Source of the DNA: an uncultured Lachnospiraceae bacterium
GTDB lineage: Bacteria > Bacillota > Clostridia > Lachnospirales > Lachnospiraceae
Direction of reading: 5' to 3'
NCBI GenBank assembly: GCA_910588535.1
Contig: CAJUOO010000018.1
Span: 1 to 49,590 of the forward strand
Length of the DNA: 49,590 nucleotides
Each line of letters opens with the position of its first letter. Position 1 is the first letter of the stretch. The translations under genes and the position numbers were made by a program. Below are positions 26,201-33,878 of the stretch, piece by piece. The notes beneath the pieces were generated by a model, which was not told the DNA's origin, made no database searches, and was given only the letters and a program-made list of their open reading frames with translations.

Positions 26201-28165
26201 ATGAAAAGGTTCCACAACATTAAAGGAAAAATTATTTTCTATGTCATGTCAGTGGCAATTCTACTAACATTGCTTGTGACTGCTATTATGTCTGCGGGAA
26301 GCATCCGCTCTACGAATTCTGTTTTACTTGACAATATGCAGATCACCGCACGAATTGCCTCTCAAAGCATCAGCTCTAATCTCCATCTTCTCACAGAGCG
26401 CATGTATCATCTTTCCTCTGAACAGATTCTTACAGACGCCTCCAACAGTGACAGTGATAAAGCAGCGCGTCTTATGGAGGAAAAGCTTGAGATTGAGTTT
26501 GTATGGCTGTCCGCCTACGATCTTGCCGGGCAAAAGCTGTACGGTGATGAGATTGCTCCTGCCTCCATCTCCGATACCTCATATTACTCTTATTTAACTC
26601 AGACAGGCAGTATTGTGATCGGTGAGCCATATTATGACAACAATATCCTGCAGCTATGCGTGGGTACTCCTCTGATCACAGACGGAGAGACAGTCGGTTA
26701 TCTGATAGGCAGCTATAAATATGATCTATTAAATGATATCTTAAGTATGTTGATCTTAGGTGATACAGGAAGCGCCAGTATTCTGAATGAGGAGGGCTTT
26801 ATCATCGGTGATCGCAGCCTTGAGAATATCATCGACCGCCAAAATATCTATGATCTATATCCTTCCTCTGCTAATAAGGAAAGCTTTGACAAACTTCTGG
26901 CTCACCAGACCGGCTCTGCCATTCTCCTTCTGGAAAATGGGCACAATTATACCGGATATGCACCGATACCGGGCACAAACTGGGTACTACTTATCTATGC
27001 TCCACAGAAAGAGTTTATGGATTCTGTGGTTTATTCCATCATGCTCTCTGTTCTTCTTGCCTTTGCACTGTTATTGATAGCCGCAATTGTGATCGTTCCT
27101 CTTGCCAATAGAATCTCCTCCTCTCTTTCCTTGGCAACTCGCAGACTGCAGGCACTGGCGGACGGCGACTTGACAACGGAGGTCATTCAATCTCGAAGCA
27201 AAGACGAAACCGTAATTTTAACAGAGGCTCTGGCAAAGACGATAAGCAGCTTAAATACCTATATAAGAACCATCGAATCCTGTCTTGGGGCATTGTCTTC
27301 AGGTGATTTTACTGTCCCGATACCAGAGAATTTCCAAGGAGATTTCTCTTCCATACAGGCTTCCTTAAGTAATATTTCCATGTCCCTTAATCAGACAATG
27401 CAGCAGATCAACGATTCTTCAACCAAGGTTAATACCACCTCCATCGATGTGTCTGACTGCGCCAAAAAGCTTTACAGCAGTTCTCTGCAACAGGACTCTC
27501 TCCTTCATGAGCTAAACGATAATATGATGGGCATGTCCAACTCCATCAAGCAAAATGAGGAAAATGTTGCCCTGATTGAAACCTGCTCCAAAAATGCCAG
27601 TGAAAAAGCAACTCTGGGCAATCAATATATGAATAGTATGTTAAATATCATGGAACAAATTCATTCCGCTGTGACAGAGATCTCCAAGATCAGCCTGATG
27701 ATTGAAAATATTTCCAGACAGACCAACCTTCTTTCTCTAAATGCTTCCATCGAAGCATCAAGGGCTGGTGAAACCGGAAAAGGCTTTGCTGTTGTTGCCT
27801 CTCAGATTGGGCTTCTGTCCAATCAGACTGCGGACGCGCTGAACCAATCTGCTGATATTATCAAAAATTCTGTCAATATTATAGAAAAAGGCCTGACCAC
27901 TGCACAACAGACCTCAGAGGCATTTCAAGAAATACAGAAGGTGACAGAACAGTACTTTGAACTTTCTAACAAACTTGCAGATACTGTTCAGGTACAGACC
28001 TCCGCGGTGGAGAGTGTAGTCAGTCAGCTCTCTTCTATCAAGACTATTGCTGATGAGAATCGAGATCTGTCCAAGGAAACTGATAAGATGGCAGACAGCT
28101 TCCTCGCCCAGTCAGAGAACCTAAAGAATCTGGTGTCCCGCGTCAAGCTAAGAAAATTTATATAA
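26201..28165 (+). CDS. Methyl-accepting chemotaxis protein with extracellular sensor domain
   Basis: 654 residues. A transmembrane helix at about 9-30 is followed by a 240-residue extracytoplasmic sensor of Cache type (GSIVIGEPYYDNNILQLCVG, then GSASILNEEGFIIG), a second helix at about 277-300, HAMP, and a long signalling coiled coil with hairpin tip SLNASIEASRAGETGKG. The tip sequence is typical of MCP proteins that activate CheA. No CheB/CheR C-terminal pentapeptide is evident. The ATG is 13 bases after AGGAG, rather far, but no better start is seen. The next gene, a small lipoprotein, follows 14 bases after the stop and may feed this receptor. Ligand unknown. Confidence 0.9.
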   Translation: MKRFHNIKGKIIFYVMSVAILLTLLVTAIMSAGSIRSTNSVLLDNMQITARIASQSISSNLHLLTERMYHLSSEQILTDASNSDSDKAARLMEEKLEIEFVWLSAYDLAGQKLYGDEIAPASISDTSYYSYLTQTGSIVIGEPYYDNNILQLCVGTPLITDGETVGYLIGSYKYDLLNDILSMLILGDTGSASILNEEGFIIGDRSLENIIDRQNIYDLYPSSANKESFDKLLAHQTGSAILLLENGHNYTGYAPIPGTNWVLLIYAPQKEFMDSVVYSIMLSVLLAFALLLIAAIVIVPLANRISSSLSLATRRLQALADGDLTTEVIQSRSKDETVILTEALAKTISSLNTYIRTIESCLGALSSGDFTVPIPENFQGDFSSIQASLSNISMSLNQTMQQINDSSTKVNTTSIDVSDCAKKLYSSSLQQDSLLHELNDNMMGMSNSIKQNEENVALIETCSKNASEKATLGNQYMNSMLNIMEQIHSAVTEISKISLMIENISRQTNLLSLNASIEASRAGETGKGFAVVASQIGLLSNQTADALNQSADIIKNSVNIIEKGLTTAQQTSEAFQEIQKVTEQYFELSNKLADTVQVQTSAVESVVSQLSSIKTIADENRDLSKETDKMADSFLAQSENLKNLVSRVKLRKFI

Positions 28166-28179
28166 AGGAGGTGTCCGCA

Positions 28180-28617
28180 ATGAAGAAAACATCTATCTTT
28201 TTGCTGCCCATTATACTTCTTATCCTCTGCCTTAGCGGATGCAGATCCAAAAATGACGGCATGAAAGATGGTTTTTACACTGCTGAAATGTCAGAGTATT
28301 CTCACGGATGGAAGGAATATCTGTGTATTATGGTCAAAAATAATGCCATCGTCTATGCAGAATTTAATGCAAAAAATCCAAGTGGCTTCATCAAGGCATG
28401 GGACAATGCTTATATGAGAAATATGTATACGGTAAATGGTACCTATCCAAATGAATATACTCGAAACTATGTCGCACAGCTCATCGAGACACAAAATCCC
28501 GATCATGTAGATGCGATCAGCGGGGCCAGCCATTCTGCTGGTAACTTTGACAGATTGTCCAGAGCAGTGATAGAGCAAGCAAAAAAGGGAGATTCTGCCA
28601 CTATTGTGGTGGAGTAG
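28180..28617 (+). CDS. FMN-binding-domain-like lipoprotein
   Basis: 145 residues. A lipoprotein signal peptide ends LILCLSGC, then a compact domain follows (DGFYTAEMSEYSHGWKEYL ... YAEFNAKN) ending DAISGASHSAGNFDRL. The shape and the D-x-x-S-G-A-S/T motif match the FMN_bind family (PF04205), in which ApbE can attach FMN through the last Thr or Ser. Here a serine stands in that place, and AGNF follows rather than the commoner TS-hydrophobic run. The start at 28180 has AAAGGAGG upstream; the frame is open from a GTG at 28171. It is coupled to the chemoreceptor gene. A redox or ligand-presenting role is possible but unproven. Confidence 0.75.
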   Translation: MKKTSIFLLPIILLILCLSGCRSKNDGMKDGFYTAEMSEYSHGWKEYLCIMVKNNAIVYAEFNAKNPSGFIKAWDNAYMRNMYTVNGTYPNEYTRNYVAQLIETQNPDHVDAISGASHSAGNFDRLSRAVIEQAKKGDSATIVVE

Positions 28618-28696
28618 TTTCTTTTGCAATATGATACAACAGCATAATCCTTGTGTACCAGTTATGATAGAGGAGGATGCCACACAACTTGAATTA

Positions 28697-28735
28697 CATA
28701 ATGAGCAGGGAAGGAATTTTCCCTGCTCAATTATG
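28697..28735. terminator. Long hairpin before murC
   Basis: GAGCAGGGAA (28703-28712) pairs perfectly with TTCCCTGCTC (28719-28728). The stem continues as CATAAT (28697-28702) with ATTATG (28730-28735) across a one-base bulge. It lies between the lipoprotein gene and murC in a 150-base gap with no reading frame. No U-run follows on the plus strand, so it may be an RNA-stabilising or processing hairpin rather than a strict intrinsic terminator. Confidence 0.55.
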
Positions 28736-28767
28736 CATAGATTAATAAAAAGGAAATGAGGAATCGT

Positions 28768-30162
28768 ATGTATAAAATTAATTTTGAAGCGCCTGAGCAT
28801 GTGCATTTTATTGGTATCGGTGGCATTAGTATGAGTGGCCTTGCAGAGATTCTGCTGACGGAAGGTTTCGCCATATCTGGTTCTGATGCCCAAGAATCTG
28901 CTCTCACCAGACACCTATGTGATCTTGGTGCAAAAATATATTATGGACAACATGCTGAAAATCTTCAGGAGGAAATTCCTGCTTTTGTCGTGTACACTGC
29001 TGCTGTCAAAGAAAACAATCCTGAATATCAAGAAGCAGTTAGACAAGGACTTCCACTTTTAACACGCGCAGAGCTACTTGGACAAATTATGGAAAATTAT
29101 TCCATATCCGCGGGAATTGCGGGCACACATGGAAAGACCACCACCACCTCTATGCTGTCGGAGATCCTGTTAGACAGTGCGCTCAATCCCACCATCTCTG
29201 TCGGCGGCATCTTGAAACATACAGGTTCCAATATTTACGTGGGTGAATCCAATTATTTTATCACGGAGGCATGTGAGTACACAAACAGCTTTCTCTCCCT
29301 TAAGCCAACCGTTGGTGTTATTCTAAATATATCTGAGGATCATCTAGATTTCTTTCATGATATTCAAGATATTCGCCGTTCCTTCCGCGCCTATGCTGAA
29401 AATATACCTGAAAACGGTACATTAGTTATCAATGGAACCATAACAGATCTCTCGCAGATCACAGACAATCTTCCCTGTCATGTCGTCACCTTTGGACTTA
29501 TGGGTAATACTGACCACAGCTTTGACTACGCCGCCGCTAACATAACATATGATTCTTATGGCTATCCAAGCTATCAGCTCTTTATTCAAGGCAAATATGC
29601 CTCCTCCATCTCTCTTAAGGTTGCCGGCATGCACAATATTCTTAATTCCCTAGCTGCCGTAGCTGCCGCACATGCTATGCAGATTTCCTTAAAAGACATA
29701 TGCTTGGGTCTGTCCTCCTATGAGGGAACCGAGCGGCGCTTTCAGAAAAAGGGAGAAGTAAACGGATTTACCATAATTGACGACTATGCACATCATCCCG
29801 AAGAGATCCGCGCGACCTTATCCACAGCACAAAATTATCCACATAACAAAATCTGGTGTATCTTCCAGCCTCATACTTATACAAGAACAAAAGCATTTTT
29901 AAAAGAATTTGCCGATGCTCTCTCTCTCTCTGACGAGATTGTGCTGGCGGACATTTACCCGGCAAGAGAGACAGATACGCTTGGAATCAGCTCTCTTGAT
30001 CTTAAGGAAGAGCTCGCGCTTCTTGGCAAACATGCACATTACTTTTCTACGTTTGAGGAGATTGAAAATTTTATCTTAAAAAATTGTATCAACGGTGATT
30101 TGTTGATAACTATGGGGGCTGGAGACATTGTAAATGTTGGAGAAGCACTTCTTAAACAATAG
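28768..30162 (+). CDS. murC: UDP-N-acetylmuramate--L-alanine ligase MurC
   Basis: 464 residues. The enzyme adds the first amino acid of the peptidoglycan stem in the cytoplasm. Motifs: FIGIGGISMSGLAEIL near the N-terminus, ATP loop GTHGKTTTTS (about 119-128), ITEACEYTNSFLSL, NISEDHLDFF, and in the C-domain DDYAHHPEEI and FQPHTYTRT. Length is normal. The ATG at 28768 (GAGG six bases ahead) is preferred to the one at 28756, whose AGGA is too close. The gene ends in a strong terminator that also carries DnaA boxes. Confidence 0.97.
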   Translation: MYKINFEAPEHVHFIGIGGISMSGLAEILLTEGFAISGSDAQESALTRHLCDLGAKIYYGQHAENLQEEIPAFVVYTAAVKENNPEYQEAVRQGLPLLTRAELLGQIMENYSISAGIAGTHGKTTTTSMLSEILLDSALNPTISVGGILKHTGSNIYVGESNYFITEACEYTNSFLSLKPTVGVILNISEDHLDFFHDIQDIRRSFRAYAENIPENGTLVINGTITDLSQITDNLPCHVVTFGLMGNTDHSFDYAAANITYDSYGYPSYQLFIQGKYASSISLKVAGMHNILNSLAAVAAAHAMQISLKDICLGLSSYEGTERRFQKKGEVNGFTIIDDYAHHPEEIRATLSTAQNYPHNKIWCIFQPHTYTRTKAFLKEFADALSLSDEIVLADIYPARETDTLGISSLDLKEELALLGKHAHYFSTFEEIENFILKNCINGDLLITMGAGDIVNVGEALLKQ

Positions 30163-30192
30163 TTATCCACATTATCCACATATTTATCAACA
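30163..30192 (+). promoter_or_regulatory. DnaA-box module 1 (two perfect boxes plus one variant)
   Basis: TTATCCACA is present at 30163-30171 and directly again at 30172-30180; TTATCAACA (one mismatch) is at 30184-30192. All point the same way. The module starts on the base after the murC stop and overlaps the murC terminator stem. TTATCCACA is the consensus site for the replication initiator DnaA. The same layout recurs at 30316-30346. Confidence 0.8.
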
Positions 30193-30222
30193 AAATTTGT
30201 TGACGAAGTATGTGGATTTTTT
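30174..30222 (+). terminator. murC intrinsic terminator
   Basis: The outer stem ATCCACAT (30174-30181) pairs with ATGTGGAT (30210-30217). An inner stem TCAACA pairs with TGTTGA around 30187-30203. Six T follow (30217-30222). It begins 11 bases after the murC stop. DnaA-box sequence forms part of the stem, so DnaA binding and termination use the same DNA. Confidence 0.7.
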
Positions 30223-30231
30223 ATTTACATA

Positions 30232-30246
30232 ATATCCTGAGGATAT
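30232..30246. repeat. Short perfect palindrome between the DnaA-box modules
   Basis: ATATCCTGAGGATAT is a perfect 7-bp inverted repeat around a single G. It sits in the AT-rich spacer between the two DnaA-box modules. It could be an operator or a helical landmark. Nothing else readable lies in 30247-30315 beyond AT-rich sequence. Confidence 0.45.
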
Positions 30247-30315
30247 GAATCATACCTTCCATATTTTCTGCTATTTTTATTCTATCGCATAATTATCATG
30301 TCAACCATTCTTATG

Positions 30316-30346
30316 TTATCCACATTATCCACAATTATTGTCAACA
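30316..30346 (+). promoter_or_regulatory. DnaA-box module 2, upstream of the dnaD-domain gene
   Basis: Perfect TTATCCACA at 30316-30324 and 30325-30333, then TTGTCAACA (30338-30346, two mismatches). This copies module 1 at a 153-base distance: the 18 bases of the tandem boxes are identical and CAACAAA follows in both. It lies about 110 bases before the DnaD-domain start codon and some 60 bases ahead of a possible extended -10 (TGCTATCAT, ending 30397). A DnaA-controlled promoter, or a DnaA titration or origin-like site, is likely. Confidence 0.8.
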
Positions 30347-30454
30347 AATGAGGGAAGAAAATTGTCACTATTCATTTTCTTTTTTTTGTGCTATCATAAA
30401 GAAGATAACAATAGTCGGCAACCCTTTACCCCACGAAGAAAAGGATGTGACCTT

Positions 30455-31540
30455 ATGAGCACCTTTACCCTAACCCATACTTCCCATACCTTTACTGAAG
30501 TCCCTAATTACTTTCTGGATCACTATATGCCGGGAGCAAATGGCGAATTCGTAAAGGTATATTTATGTCTTCTGCGCTCTGGGGACTCTCTCAGCGTCTC
30601 TCTGCTTGCCGACAGGCTTTCCTGCACCGAAAATGATATTATGCGTGCTCTGCGCTACTGGGAACAAGAAGGTCTCTTGCGCCTTGGCTTTGAAAAAACA
30701 GTTCTCAAAGAAGTCTCGCTCTTAGATGCATCGCCGTCAAGAGCCTCCGCTCCAAAGGAGACTTCTGCAGAAACCATATCAAAAGTTGCTGCTGACCAAG
30801 ATCCATCTGCCCTGCAGTCCACTTCGCCGGAGCCTATGGTACTCTCCACTGTCAGTGAATATATTCCGCCTGAAAAGCCGCATTATACCACAGCGCAGAT
30901 GAACCAATTTATCAAGCTTGACGATGTCAATCAAGCATTGTATGTCGCCCAGCGCTATCTTTGCAGGACACTTAATTCCACAGAGACCTCTACTATCCTA
31001 TACTTTTATGATTCTCTTGGATTTCCTGCTGATCTGATCGAATACTTAATCGAGTACTGCGTCTCACGTGACAAAAAAAGCATGCGCTACATAGAAGCTG
31101 TCGCCCTGTCATGGGCAAAGCAGGGAATACATACTGTGGAAAAAGCAAAAGAGGTATCCACCTTCTACAACAAAAACTGCTTCGCTGTGATGAAGGCATT
31201 TGGTTTGTCCAATCGAAACCCTGCAAATGCAGAAGCAGGCTTTATCAAAAAGTGGACTGGCTCTATGGGATTTTCCTTAGATATTATTCTTGAAGCGTGC
31301 CGACGCACCATTCAAGCCATTCATCAGCCCAGCTTTGAATATGCAGATTCCATCTTGACACACTGGCAGGAGAAGGGAGTTCATCATCTCTCTGACATCC
31401 AGAGGGTTGACCAGCTTCGCCGAGATTCCAAGGAAGCCAAACCTGATAAAACAACTCGCACATCCAACAACCGATTTAATAATATGACACCCAGAAGCTA
31501 CTTGTATGAGGATCTGGAAAAACAGCTCCTTGGCCGATAA
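30455..31540 (+). CDS. DnaD-domain replication initiation protein (primosome)
   Basis: 361 residues. An N-terminal winged-helix-like region (FVKVYLCLLRSGDSLSVSLL) is followed by a Ser/Pro/Ala-rich linker and two tandem DnaD/DnaB_2-type helical domains. The first contains LYFYDSLGFPADLIEYLIEY; the second carries a FIKKWTGSMGFS and YADSILTHWQEKGV type end. These proteins load the replicative helicase with a DnaC/DnaI partner, and that partner is the next gene, 11 bases on. The frame is open from 30338, but ATG 30455 with AAGGA nine bases ahead fits the family start. The upstream DnaA boxes suggest that initiation and this gene are linked. It combines DnaB- and DnaD-like features, so I give no symbol. 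Confidence 0.9.
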   Translation: MSTFTLTHTSHTFTEVPNYFLDHYMPGANGEFVKVYLCLLRSGDSLSVSLLADRLSCTENDIMRALRYWEQEGLLRLGFEKTVLKEVSLLDASPSRASAPKETSAETISKVAADQDPSALQSTSPEPMVLSTVSEYIPPEKPHYTTAQMNQFIKLDDVNQALYVAQRYLCRTLNSTETSTILYFYDSLGFPADLIEYLIEYCVSRDKKSMRYIEAVALSWAKQGIHTVEKAKEVSTFYNKNCFAVMKAFGLSNRNPANAEAGFIKKWTGSMGFSLDIILEACRRTIQAIHQPSFEYADSILTHWQEKGVHHLSDIQRVDQLRRDSKEAKPDKTTRTSNNRFNNMTPRSYLYEDLEKQLLGR

Positions 31541-31551
31541 GGAGGTACCCC

Positions 31552-32550
31552 GTGGCACTTAGAAATTCACAGTATGATTTGCTTATCCGCTCCTACAATC
31601 AAAAACAGCTCAAGCACAGACACGAGCTTAACCAGCGGACACAGAGGATCTATGAGCAGATTCCTCGCATTGAAGAGATCAGCCACGAAATTGCTTCCAC
31701 CTCCGTGGCACAGGCAAAAGAGCTGCTTAAAGGAAATACATATGCTCTCACCAGCCTAAAGGAGCAGTTGGCTGATCTTGCTGAGGAACGTACCATCCTT
31801 TTGCTACGCCATGGTTATCCCAGCGATTATCTAACACTTCCATATGACTGCCCGGATTGTCATGACACCGGCTATATTGGCAATGAAAAATGTCACTGTT
31901 TTCGACAGGCTGCCATTGATATGCTGTACACTCAATCCAACTTAAAAGAGATCCTTGAGATAGAAAACTTTGACGCTTTTTCATTTGACTACTATGACAA
32001 CACAGTGGAAAATTCTGTTACGGGAAAAACTGCATACGCCAATATGAAAGAAATCTACACCCGCTGCAAACAATATGTAGAGCTGTTTGGAAGCGGTGAA
32101 AATCTTCTATTCTATGGAGGCACAGGAGTGGGCAAGACTTTTTTGTCCAACTGTATCGCAAAAGAGCTGTTAAACGCTGCTTTTTCTGTTATTTATTTGA
32201 CAGCCATTCAACTTTTTGATATTTTTTCCCACTATACCTTTGAAAATGGGGATGATGCCGGCGCAGAGGATGATACGCTTTCCCTTATTCTTAGCTGTGA
32301 TCTGCTGATCATTGATGATTTGGGAACAGAGCTCAGCAATTCCTTTACTAACTCCAAGCTATTTTACTGCTTAAATGAGCGCTTTATGCAAAAAAAATCC
32401 ATTCTGATCTCCACCAATTTGACGCTGGACAAGATTAATCAGGTATACTCTGAGCGTATTTTTTCTAGGCTTTCTAGCAATTTCACCCTCTTAAAGTTCT
32501 ATGGGGAGGACATACGAATCAAAAAAAAGCTACAGCCAAAACGCTCTTGA
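31552..32550 (+). CDS. dnaC: DnaC/DnaI-type helicase loader ATPase
   Basis: 332 residues. The N-terminal region holds a four-residue zinc-type motif, CPDCHDTGYIGNEKCHC (about 100-116), as in DnaI-like loaders. An AAA+ domain follows: Walker A YGGTGVGKTF near 190, Walker B LLIIDDLGTEL, sensor ILISTNL. It loads the replicative helicase onto DNA with the DnaD-domain protein. The GTG start at 31552 has a perfect AAGGAGGT overlapping the previous stop. The promoter of prs begins at its stop codon. The IstB transposition helper is a relative, but no transposase is nearby and the context is primosomal. Confidence 0.93.
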   Translation: MALRNSQYDLLIRSYNQKQLKHRHELNQRTQRIYEQIPRIEEISHEIASTSVAQAKELLKGNTYALTSLKEQLADLAEERTILLLRHGYPSDYLTLPYDCPDCHDTGYIGNEKCHCFRQAAIDMLYTQSNLKEILEIENFDAFSFDYYDNTVENSVTGKTAYANMKEIYTRCKQYVELFGSGENLLFYGGTGVGKTFLSNCIAKELLNAAFSVIYLTAIQLFDIFSHYTFENGDDAGAEDDTLSLILSCDLLIIDDLGTELSNSFTNSKLFYCLNERFMQKKSILISTNLTLDKINQVYSERIFSRLSSNFTLLKFYGEDIRIKKKLQPKRS

Positions 32551-32576
32551 CAAAACGTATCATACAATGGTATAAC
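32547..32576 (+). promoter_or_regulatory. prs promoter overlapping the dnaC stop codon
   Basis: A perfect TTGACA at 32547-32552 contains the dnaC stop TGA (32548-32550). After 18 bases comes TATAAC (32571-32576), preceded by TGG (extended -10). It lies about 28 bases before the prs ATG. prs therefore has its own strong promoter despite the short gap. Confidence 0.75.
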
Positions 32577-32604
32577 GATCACAATTCTAAAAAAGGAGAA
32601 TGTT

Positions 32605-33777
32605 ATGACACGCGAAACAAAAAATTTTAACACAATTCCTGTAGGCCCTCTGGGAATCATTGCGCTTCCTAGCTGTAGAGAGCTGGGCGACAAAATCGAT
32701 TCCTATATTGCGGCGTGGAGAGAACAAAGAGAGAATGAACACACGGCTACTCTTCCTTTTAATGGTTATCTAAAGGATTCTTATATGGTAGACGCGAAGA
32801 TCTCAAGATTTGGCTCAGGCGAGGCAAAAGGCATAATTGGACAATCTGTCCGCGGTGATGATCTGTACATAATTACTGATGTCACCAACTATAGCCTGAC
32901 CTATTCTCTGTGCGGATACACCAATCATATGTCACCCGATGACCATTTTCAGGATCTGAAGCGTGTCATCGCCGCCGTGGGAGGTAAAGCTCGGCGCATC
33001 ACAGTAATTATGCCCTTTTTATATGAAAGTCGCCAGCATAAACGCACAGGCCGAGAATCCTTAGATTGTGCTCTAGCTCTTCAGGAGCTCACTAATATGG
33101 GGGTAGAAAATATTATTACCTTTGATGCACATGATCCTCGTGTGCAGAACGCGATCCCTCTCAAGGGCTTCGAGACTGTGACACCAGCCTATCAATATAT
33201 CAAGGCTCTGCTGCGAGAGGAACCAGACATCCATATGGATTCCGAGCATATGATGATTATCAGCCCAGATGAGGGAGGAACCTCCCGCGCTGTCTACTAC
33301 TCTAATGTGCTGGGATTGGATCTGGGCATGTTCTACAAGCGCCGTGACTATACTCAAGTTGTCAATGGCAGAAATCCCATCGTCGCCCATGAATTTCTGG
33401 GTGCCTCTGTGGAGGGCAAGGACTGCTTAATTATCGATGATATGATCTCCTCTGGGGAAAGTATGCTCGACGTAGCAGCAGAGCTTAAACGCAGAAAGGC
33501 AAGGAAGGTTTTTGCCGCCTCATCCTTCGGTCTATTTACAAACGGTCTTGATAAGTTTGACCAATACTATGAAGAAGGGCTGATTGACCGGGTTTTAACC
33601 ACTAATCTTATCTACCAGACGCCAGAATTGCTGACAAAACCATATTATATCAATGTCGACATGAGCAAATACATTGCATTGATTATCGACACATTAAACC
33701 ATGATGCCTCCATCAGTGAGCTATTAGACCCAGTGGGAAGAATCCACAATATTCTTAAAAAATATCATCAGCTATAA
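32605..33777 (+). CDS. prs: Ribose-phosphate pyrophosphokinase
   Basis: 390 residues. It makes PRPP from ribose-5-phosphate and ATP for nucleotide, histidine and tryptophan synthesis. The PRPP-binding loop is DCLIIDDMISSGESM (near 275-288), and the flexible loop and metal site lie in MPFLYESRQHKRTGRESL and FDAHDPRVQNA. It is some 75 residues longer than E. coli Prs, with an N-terminal extension and inserts (GYLKDSYMVDAKISRFGSGE), a form I associate with clostridial relatives. AAAGGAG precedes the ATG. It has its own promoter and a strong terminator. Confidence 0.93.
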   Translation: MTRETKNFNTIPVGPLGIIALPSCRELGDKIDSYIAAWREQRENEHTATLPFNGYLKDSYMVDAKISRFGSGEAKGIIGQSVRGDDLYIITDVTNYSLTYSLCGYTNHMSPDDHFQDLKRVIAAVGGKARRITVIMPFLYESRQHKRTGRESLDCALALQELTNMGVENIITFDAHDPRVQNAIPLKGFETVTPAYQYIKALLREEPDIHMDSEHMMIISPDEGGTSRAVYYSNVLGLDLGMFYKRRDYTQVVNGRNPIVAHEFLGASVEGKDCLIIDDMISSGESMLDVAAELKRRKARKVFAASSFGLFTNGLDKFDQYYEEGLIDRVLTTNLIYQTPELLTKPYYINVDMSKYIALIIDTLNHDASISELLDPVGRIHNILKKYHQL

Positions 33778-33830
33778 AACCATCTGTGTTCTTTATAAAT
33801 ATCTAGTATAATTGATTCAATCATCTAGAC

Positions 33831-33878
33831 TGCCTGCTGCTGACATTGCTTACAATCTCAGCAGCAGGCAATTTTTTT
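33831..33878 (+). terminator. prs terminator embedded in the 3' end of the convergent ATPase gene
   Basis: TGCCTGCTGCTGA (33831-33843) pairs perfectly with TCAGCAGCAGGCA (33858-33870), with a small ATTG/CAAT stem in the loop, followed by seven T (33872-33878). The right arm is also minus-strand coding sequence: it encodes the Cys-Leu-Leu-Leu run at the end of the ATPase, whose stop (33852-33850) lies in the loop. Confidence 0.9.

Noticed and set aside
31552..32550. IstB transposition helper
   Set aside because: No transposase, no terminal repeats, N-terminal zinc-type motif and a DnaD-domain neighbour favour a helicase loader.
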